The notes below the pieces were generated by a model. It was not told the origin of the DNA. It saw nothing but the letters and a program-made list of their open reading frames with translations, and made no database searches. This document shows, in pieces, positions 57,086 to 64,000 of a stretch of DNA of 64,000 nt; within the stretch, counting starts at the first letter, position 1; each line of letters opens with the position of its first letter. The position numbers were made by a program, and so were the translations under genes. This DNA comes from Avena insularis (taxonomy: Eukaryota; Streptophyta; Magnoliopsida; Poales; Poaceae), in NCBI GenBank assembly GCA_023614405.1, contig CM042685.1:233471661-233535660 (forward strand), read 5' to 3'.

Positions 57086-57960
57086 AGTAGCCCCCCCGAG
57101 TGCTCAGTCGAATCGTAGATTCAACCGAGGACTCTTCAAGTTTTCAGGTGCTATGTAGCCGAACCTGTTTTACAAAGGAAAGTGTTTAGTTCATAGGGAT
57201 TGTTGATGCGTGTGCCTGACTCTCCTGACGGATCAGGGCCAGTTAACTGTCATGGGACAAAACAACATGATCTTCTTCAAACTCGAGTCCCTAGACTCGA
57301 GTCCGAAACGAATGCTGGCGTAATTTCGACTCAGGCCGTTGAGGTCTTATAGGAGTCGAATCCCAGTGGTTTTCAAGTGATGTACCCAACGCGTCCGTCA
57401 GGATTTTTCGTCGTGCCTGTTGACCCGGAAGTTTACTGGCAGAGCGTAGTCGGGTGCGTTACCAGGCCATCAGATGATATCTGTAGGACTTATCTTTGTG
57501 CCGCGGACACAACATCCGAAGTTTTATCACCGCGGAGGTGTTTAGGGTGGTCAAGGAGAATGCTTCTCACTTAGCGTTGATTTGGGCAAAGTTGCCAAAA
57601 AGATTTTGTCGTATTTGATCCGAAGGATCGTAGTCGAAGAATTCATAGGGTGCGCGGCCAGCGCTCCGTATGGGAGTAGCCCCCGAGTGTCTGTTCGAGT
57701 CGTAGACTCGAGCAGAGACTTTAGTTTAGTTACTTTCAGCTTAGGTCCGAAGGACACAAATTTTTCGGATGCCAAACCCATCCTCCCTATGGGAGTAGCC
57801 CCCGAGTCCATAGTGGAGTCACAGACTCGACGTAGGACTCGAAGACAGTTGCGAGGTGTAGTACCTTAATCATGTCTCAGGTACGCGGCCAGCACTCCTA
57901 ATAGGAGTAGCCCCCGAGTAGTTGTTCGAATCGTAGATTCGAGTAAGTACTTGATTTGTC
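57086..57960 (-). repeat. 3' interior with GGAGTAGCCCCCGAGT repeats
   Basis: Copies lie at about 57086 (next to the LTR), 57675, 57793 and 57904. From 57200 to 57430 it is nearly the same as 44030-44270. No coding content. Confidence 0.75.
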
Positions 57961-58420
57961 AGCCGAAAATTTCCAGCCGTTACTAGATTGGTCTTAATGA
58001 CGTCAGTGGTGACGATTGGTGATCTCAACCGTCTGCGGCGGCAGAGATGACGCGAACGACCGTGGGTCCCACCGCCTGAATTGAAGTTGACTAGTGACGC
58101 GTAGACATGGCGAGAATTATGACGTCTCCTCAGTTTTCGTGCGTAGTGGACGGCGTGCTGGCGACGGTTTGTTGCTATGCTGACACGTGTAGGGTTGGAT
58201 CTTGCGTGCGCGCTAGGACTTCTGGATCAACGTCTCATGTTCTTCGTCTTCGTCTTTTAATACCGTGGGTAAACAGTGATTTCGTTTTACCCTTTGCCAT
58301 TTGCTTCTCGCCATTGCCTCCATTTTCACGAGCACAACCTCTCTCCCCTTGCGCACTGGAAGTTCTCCGCTCATTTCCCTCTTCTTTTCTTCGCGCGCAC
58401 CGCCGCCCTCGACGCCGCAT
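57961..58420 (+). other. Region upstream of the antisense ORF
   Basis: It is moderately GC-rich and pyrimidine-rich near 58230-58420. It may hold the promoter and 5' UTR for the plus-strand ORF, but no TATA box was seen. Confidence 0.4.
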
Positions 58421-61400
58421 GATGGGCAAGTCGAAGAAGATCGCCACCGAGCTGGCTCGAGCGTCGCCGCCGGCGGCAAGAAGGTTGCTGCTGCCCATAT
58501 CACCGATGACAGGTGGAGGCGCACGGAGATGCGTGATACCGATCTGCGCAAGATGCACGACGCGGGGTTGATCCCATAGAACAAGGAGGATGCCATCCTC
58601 CCAGGTGATGAGGTAATCCCCCACCCACCCGAAGGGTTTCGGGTGATGTTTTTGGCTTTCGTCATCCGCGGTCTTTCCCTTCCTGCTCATGAATTCCTTC
58701 GTGGGCTTTTTTTTTACTATGGGATTCAGTTGCATCATCTGTCTCCCAATTCTCTTCTTCACATCGCCTGCTTTATCACCCTTTGCGCGTGATGGTTCGG
58801 TATCGAGCCACACTTTGGACTCTTTCGGAAGTTATATTCCTTGAAGAGGAAATCCGGCACCGGCGGAGTTTATCCGCTTGGTGACTGCATTATTTCCATT
58901 CGCCCCTTCGTCCAATTCTTCTCTTTTTCTCTCTGCGAATCCATCCAGCAATGGCGCCGGAAGTGGTTCTACATCCGCGACATTAAGCTGGACGGTCAGC
59001 ACTATGGGCTTGCCCCCTTCGACTCTACCCAGCAGATCATCCAAAAGAGATCGTGGAAGAACCACATTCTGGAGGGTGAATTTGAAGAGATTGAGGGGCT
59101 CTATCATCTGGTGGAGGCTCTCCAACTGGTGCCAGGCAAGGAGGTCAGCAGAGTCAACATCATCCGCACCTTCCTCAAGCACCGGGTGCAGCCACTCCAA
59201 GCAAGGGCGCACCCGATGTATCTTTACGCCGGCCCCAGCGATCCGACACGGGTTTCATCCGAAGAATTGTCTTCAGGTGACCTGGATAGGGCCCTGCGGC
59301 CTCTGTTGAAGGCCAAGGTAGGCGAAGACCTCCCGGGGAAGTCGTTGACCTCTCCCTTTAGTGCCAAGAAAATCATTCCTCGGGTGATGCTTTTTCGTGC
59401 GTGTAGCGCCTTTTTGAGTGTTTACTTATTCAGCTTGCAATGTTATTGACCTTCTATTATTGTTTTACAGGCCCTCAAGGTAGCTGGCATGATGCCCCCT
59501 CTACCTGAGAAGTATGCGGAGGCGCCAGACAATGAGGAGGTGGACTCTGAGTCCGAGCTTCCTCCAGCTCAGTCGCCTACTGCAGATGTTCCCGAGGCGA
59601 GTGAAGGGCAGACCCGAAAGTGCTCCCGGAGCGAGTCTTCGGATGCGTCTACCCTGCCAACTCCACGGGGTCCGTCCTTCCTCGACCAGCATGACGAGGA
59701 TGAAGGTGCATCGTCTGCACCTATCCATGTCGTGCCTATTCGAGCGATGGCGTCGCAGCCGCCAAGAATAATAAGAAGGAGAAGGCGCCTCCCGTCTTCA
59801 ACCTTTCTGACATCGCGTCGTAAGTAGCTTCACTCGCATCTTTTTTTTCATGTTGACCGTCTGAGTAGTGTAAGTTGTTGTGTTGATTGATTCTTTATTT
59901 GTACCCATTCTTCTGAGGGTTCCCTTGATGGGGACACCCAGGAGTGTATAGCGGAGTCGAAGCCGATAGCTCCTTCCCCTCAGGTGGTGGCCGACTCTGG
60001 GGATGATGTCCCGAACTCCTCCAAGTGAGAGGCTCGGGCAGTCGTAACTCAGAAGACTGCACGCGGAACTTCAGAGTCCACGCCTGAACACGTAAGTATT
60101 TTCTGTTTGTTTCTTTGGGAGGATCCCCCGAGCCCTTTTCGGGTGACCTGTTGGTCGTTTTTGCTCTTGCGGGGCGTAGCCCCGAGCCCTTTCTGATGTT
60201 TTCTTGGTCCTTTGCTTTTGTTTCTTTTTGCAACCCTTTGTGCACAGCGCTAACCTCCTTATCCAGCAGCATCTGGTGCTGGAGGCTAGCATGCAACAGC
60301 TTCGAGGTACATAGTTTGCTCACCCTCTTGTAGTTCGTCTGTCCCATGGACTTTTCTTGTGTTGGTCATGTGGTTCTTGATGTTTGCAGATGAAAACAAT
60401 GCGGCCCTTCGACGGCTGGACGCTCTCGAAAAGAGCCTTGGTCGAGCGGAGAAGAAAGCTATAGATGCTGCGGAGGCAAAGGAGCGTATGCAGAAGGAGG
60501 TCGCTGATGCTATTGAAGCCCAGGAGCGCCTGCGGAAGGAGGCTACGGATCGCGAGGAGCAGCTCGCTGCTGCGGCGGCTGATAGCGCTTGACGAGGTGG
60601 AAGAGGTTGAAGTAGATTCCCCAGTAACGGCACTAGAAAGCTTGATGGCGCCTGGTGTTTGACGTGGAAGCGCTTCATTGGAAACCCCAAGAGCAAGGTG
60701 TGAAGCAGCAAGCAGCAAGTCTTCCCTCAGTAGAGACCGAGGTTATCGAACCAGAAGGAGGAAGGAAACGTCACACAGGTGTTGGAAGCAACGTGGAGAC
60801 CTGCATAACACAAACTCAAGAATTTGCCCCAACGAATCAGTGAGGTTGTTAAGCTCACCGGTTTGCTGTAACAAAGGATTAAACGTATGGTGTGGAAGGT
60901 AATGGTTTGCAGCAAGTAAAGAAGTAACAGTGGAAGATGTATCAATGGTAAAGATTGGACCGGGGTCCATAGTTCACTAGAGGTGCTCTCCTTAGATAAA
61001 CAACATGGCATGAAGGGTAAACAAATTACAAGGGCAATTGGTGAGGGAGCAAGGCATAACAATGCAATTACTAGCCAGAAAGATCCTATGAAGTTGATTG
61101 GGCAATACAACAATATACATAGACCGTAATCCAACTACATCTATGACTAGAAGTCCACCTTCAGGCTATCATCCGAACCCCCTCTAGTAGTAAGTTGCAG
61201 GCAACAGACAACTGCTTTAAGCAAAGTGTGTAAGGTAAACAGTCCACATGTTCCATGAACAAAAGACCGTTGTTTTCGCCCTAGTAGCAATAGCACATCT
61301 ACAACCGAAGAGATTATTGTCACTTCCCTTGGAAACTAGAGGCATGAACCCACTATCGAGCATAAATACTCGCTCTTGGAGCCACTAGCAACTACTTGGC

Positions 61401-62831
61401 CAAGATAACCACTAGCAACGGAGAGCATGCAAGATCACAAACAACACAGACATGATAGAATTATAAAGATAGAACCATTAATCAAACCAACATAATAATA
61501 TCAATATCCATCGGATCCCCGCAAACACAACATGCATGATTAAAAATAGATTAGATCTTGATTATGAACGGAGCACACAAGATCTATACATGAAAGCACA
61601 AAGGAGGAGATACAACCATATAGCTACTACATGGACCCATAGTCCAAGGTGGAACTACTCACGAATCATACCGGAGAGAAGGCCTCCGGGATGATCTCCC
61701 CTACGGCATAGTGTCGGGAAGAGCTTCAGATCCCCTCGATCTAGGGATGATGGTGGCGGCGGCTACAGACGGTTTCGTGGATTTTTGATCGGGTGATGAG
61801 AGTTTCTGCATCGGGGACTTCTTATAGGCGAAGGGGTGAGACCGGGAGGTGGCCAGGAGGGGAAAACCCTACCCAAGCGCGGGGTAGGGCCCATCCATGC
61901 ATAGGGGGGGTTTGGCTTCCCTGGCCCGCTTCTCCGTCTCCCCTCTGGACTTCTTGTTCCCCACAGAAAGTTATTGACTTTTTCCTTCGTCCCGTCCAAT
62001 TCCGATAATATTCCTTTACTAACTTTTCTGAAACCAAAAACAGCAGAAAACAGGCATCTAGCACTGTTGCAACTTGTTAATAGGTTAGTACCAGAAAACA
62101 TATAAAAATCACCTCAAAGTGTAGATAAGTAAAGCAAAGTAGATACTAAACAAGCATGGAGCATCAAAAATTATAGATACGTTTCCAACGTATCAGCGGC
62201 TGCTCGCGAAAAGGAGATGGTGGATAGGCTTATGGTTGCAGCCAAAGCCTTCTCTGGTGAGTTTCCCTTGACTCTTTGGGTCTCTTGTTTTTCCGACTGT
62301 GTCTTGCCTTGTTCTTATTCGAATACTTTTTCTTATTTGGTTCAGATGCTTTGGGCATCTCGTTTGATCGTGGTGTGCTGGGGCATGGGGTTGCGCTCGC
62401 TGATGCCACCGCGGCGCTCGAAGATCGCTGCGGCAAGCTGCTGGCTCCTTGGCGAAGGCCAAAGAAGTGCTCAGGCGCTTCTACAAGGATGTCGTCCCTA
62501 AGGGCGTTGCCCTTGAGGATGTTGATTCCCTTGCGGATGCTCTGTCAGAGGACGCGCCTGCAACGTATAAGCGCAAGCAGAAGGGCATCAGTGCCTCCAT
62601 GGGGCTGGCGATGGCCATGGCGTTTGGAGCCGAGCTGGATCTTCCGCATATCACTTCTCAGATGCCAACGGCTGCAGATGGTCAGAGGTAGCGTTTGCCC
62701 TCTTTGCCTCTCGCTGTAAGCGTTATGGGCCGAAACTTATTGATCTTCTGGCGGAGTATGCGGCAAAGCAGCAGGAGGAGTCGAAGAGCAGGCAGTCTGG
62801 CTCTGAGGCCACTCCGGATGCGGGTTCCTAG
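58421..62831 (+). pseudogene. Multi-exon 'putative gypsy type transposon' ORF, antisense to its element
   Basis: The main frame reads HITDDRWRRTEMRDTDLRKM, then PEGFRVMFLAFVIRGLSLP and HEFLRGLFFYYGIQLHHLSP. It continues to LKRKSGTGGVYPLGD, RRKWFYIRD and RVQPLQARAHPMYLYAG (to about 59380). This is the domain I know from grass genomes as 'putative gypsy type transposon' (Pfam PF04195 from memory). Plausible GT-AG introns lie at about 59381-59470, 59820-59930, 60091-60248, 60306-60390 and 62253-62343. Later exons are acidic/Ser-rich, then an Ala/Glu/Arg-rich coiled coil (60391-60579) interrupted by a solo LTR and resumed at 62201. The last exon ends GSEATPDAGS with the stop at 62829-62831. Stops (58577, 58792, 60026) and frame shifts (about 58440, 59760, 62450, 62690) mean it is dead. 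Confidence 0.6.
60580..62195 (-). mobile_element. Solo LTR, TGATACGTTGG type, inside a coiled-coil exon
   Basis: Target duplication GCGGC lies at 60575-60579 and 62196-62200. The reverse complement starts TGATACGTTGGAAACG at 62195 and ends CAAGCGCTATCA at 60580, 1616 bp. It is related along its length to the LTRs at 12005-13561 and 13649-15050. Removing it and one GCGGC rejoins the Ala-rich coil (AAAAAD / AAAREKEMVDRL). Minus-strand frames at 60286-61134 are mostly LTR sequence. Confidence 0.92.
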
Positions 62832-63002
62832 GCCCATGTGTTGTAGCTAGGATAGTTTATCCTTCTGCTTTTCTAATGTAACCTTTTGCTGATGAACAAA
62901 ACCAACTTATGCCATGAGGTGGCCTTGATGTATATACATTAATGTTTTGATCTGTTGCCAGAGATACTTGTGATGTTCATGTCTTGATTTGTTTGTCTCT
63001 AG

Positions 63003-63774
63003 GGTCTTTCGGGTGAGGTTCATATTGTCACTCTGAATGCTCCTGGGCCGCGACCATCCTTGGATGATGCGTCGCAGCTAGCTTTTCTTCGCGATCGTGC
63101 CCGCAGCTTGGAGAAAGATATCCTTGGCATTCGAGGCCACGCAGATGTGTGGAAGTCGAAGGCTGAGCGATCCACTGCCAGAGCGGAGTTCTTGATGGGG
63201 GAGCCACGGCAGATGACCGAGCAACTACAATGTGAGTCTTTGCGAACTGCTGTTCTTTCGGTTGAAGCTCTGCATGTTTGCTCATTGTGTGTGTTCTGCA
63301 GGTGTGAATCTCGTTCCAAAGGAAGAGAAAGAGCACGTCGATGTTCGGATGAATTGCCTGAAGCAACAGGACCTGGAGGCTGGTGGATTCTTCTGGATGG
63401 ACCGCGACTGAGCCATCGTCCTTGCGACGGTGCAAAATCGTGTCCACCAGGTTTCTCGGGTGCTGAAGCAGGCGAGGATTTCTCCGGCGTCTATTTGGGC
63501 CGTCATGTTCCCCTTGTATGAGGCACCTTCCACCCTATGGGGCCTTCTGGCGAAATTTCGGAACGTGGGCCACGTCAAAGAGTTGATGCGGCGTCAGCTG
63601 ACCGCTGGGGTGAAAGCTGCGTTGTCCCTTGTTCGGCTGCACCGTCGTGATGTCAACCTTGTGGAGGTGGCGACTGGGCCACCCCTTCGGCCCGATGGCA
63701 CCCTTTGGGACATGCGCCCGCATTATGCAGATGTGGTGCAACATGCTGAGGAGATAGTAGATCTGTTCGAGTAG
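63003..63774 (+). pseudogene. Second antisense ORF, possibly a further exon group
   Basis: Frames read SLDDASQLAFLRDRARSLEK and SKAERSTARAEFLMG (about 63060-63230). An intron-like gap with GTGAGTC at 63231 and CTGCAG at about 63300 follows, then VNLVPKEEKEHVDVRMN, a stop near 63411, and a clean frame 63430-63774 of 114 residues ending HAEEIVDLFE. The composition suggests coiled coil then a helical domain. Grass retroelement-associated proteins with such C-termini occur after the PF04195 part, so this may be the C-terminal half of the same ORF rather than a separate gene. I see no catalytic motif. Confidence 0.5.
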
Positions 63775-64000
63775 CGAGCAAATGTGATTCTCCAGAATAG
63801 GTAGGTCCTGTAAAGAAAAACTTGATGTAAAATGTGTATTTTTTGTGTGGGCTCGTAGTGCCCTTTGTAAAGTTTGTATATACTAGCACATGGTGCTTTG
63901 TTATGTGCATGCCCTTTTCGTTAGCCTGACATGGTCAGCTACTTAGGTTGTATGCGTTGTTCTCAGTCAACGAGGTCGTGAGGTGAGGCGTAGCCCCCGA
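63775..64000. other. Interior of the third family member to the window edge
   Basis: Non-coding. It contains TTCGTTAGCCTGA near 63919, as at 45447 in the relative (TTCGTTAGCCTGATTACC), and ends in GTAGCCCCCGA, another copy of the family motif. Confidence 0.45.

Larger units (their letters stand above)
56599..64000 (-). mobile_element. Large member of the 21149/43376 LTR family, 5' end beyond the window
   Basis: A 487-bp LTR (56599-57085) and about 870 bp of adjacent interior closely follow the 3' LTR and interior of 43376-47507, so the element reads on the minus strand. Unlike its relatives it continues with at least 5.5 kb of coding relics on the plus strand (58421-63774), antisense to the LTR. 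The GTAGCCCCCGA motif recurs at the very end of the window. No gag or pol has appeared before the window ends. Confidence 0.7.

Noticed and set aside
58213..58813. Minus-strand frames of 150 and 192 residues
   Set aside because: They are shadows of the antisense-ORF exon on the plus strand, whose frame matches a known grass domain.
1..64000. tRNA, rRNA or microRNA genes, and organellar insertions
   Set aside because: No cloverleaf, rRNA core or plastid/mitochondrial gene was recognised by eye; the tRNA-like matches are primer-binding sites. A covariance-model scan would be needed to exclude small RNA genes.

Overview
This is nuclear DNA from a grass, almost certainly of the wheat/barley tribe (Triticeae). 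The evidence is a dense nest of LTR retrotransposons. They include an Angela/BARE-type Copia element whose LTR begins TGTTGGAGATATGCCC, Athila-lineage elements whose LTRs begin TGATACGTC, and a CRM-like Gypsy element with an initiator-Met primer site. A single host gene lies among them. No bacterial, organellar or RNA genes were seen, and by eye about nine-tenths of the window is transposable-element DNA. Family names are from memory; no search was run.

Layout. 1-17418: an old Athila-type element (gag-protease relic, then a second grass-specific ORF) is broken by a non-autonomous Athila-like element (3033-13561, TSD GACAG/GACGG) and by a reverse LTR (13649-15050). The inserted element itself carries a foreign LTR fragment in its 5' LTR. 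17419-37905: a minus-strand Angela/BARE-like Copia element, truncated inside reverse transcriptase, with a 1.72-kb tandem duplication of its integrase/RT region. Its gag/protease junction holds an 11.4-kb insertion (21149-32547, TSD CTTAG/CTTGG), whose 3' LTR is split by a CRM-like Gypsy element (24777-32424, TSD ACCGG). A solo LTR (34292-35790, TSD GACAC) sits in the Copia leader. 37906-39597: a partial LTR. 39598-49892: a gag-only Copia-like element interrupted by a 4.1-kb element (43376-47507, TSD GGTAG). 49893-51110: an LTR tip and a decayed Gypsy reverse-transcriptase relic.

52256-55426 is the one convincing host gene. It has an intact, intron-free coding frame of 1056 codons for a chloroplast protein-import receptor GTPase of the TOC159 family, closest in remembered sequence to TOC120/TOC132. 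A probable 100-bp intron lies in its 5' UTR. Its stop codon and 3' UTR are followed by three separate short tandem duplications (82, 79 and 34 bp) and a Stowaway-like MITE.

56599-64000 is the 3' part of a third member of the family also seen at 21149 and 43376. This copy keeps long coding relics on the strand opposite to its LTRs. They resemble the grass 'putative gypsy type transposon' domain, with several plausible introns, and a solo LTR (60580-62195, TSD GCGGC) splits one exon.

I found no new defence or metabolic system. The most unusual items are the antisense, intron-bearing ORF in the retrotransposon family with highly variable internal content, the repeated polypurine-tract-like motifs inside that family, the nested duplications in the Copia pol, and the pol frame running about 310 bp into the 3' LTR of the CRM-like element.
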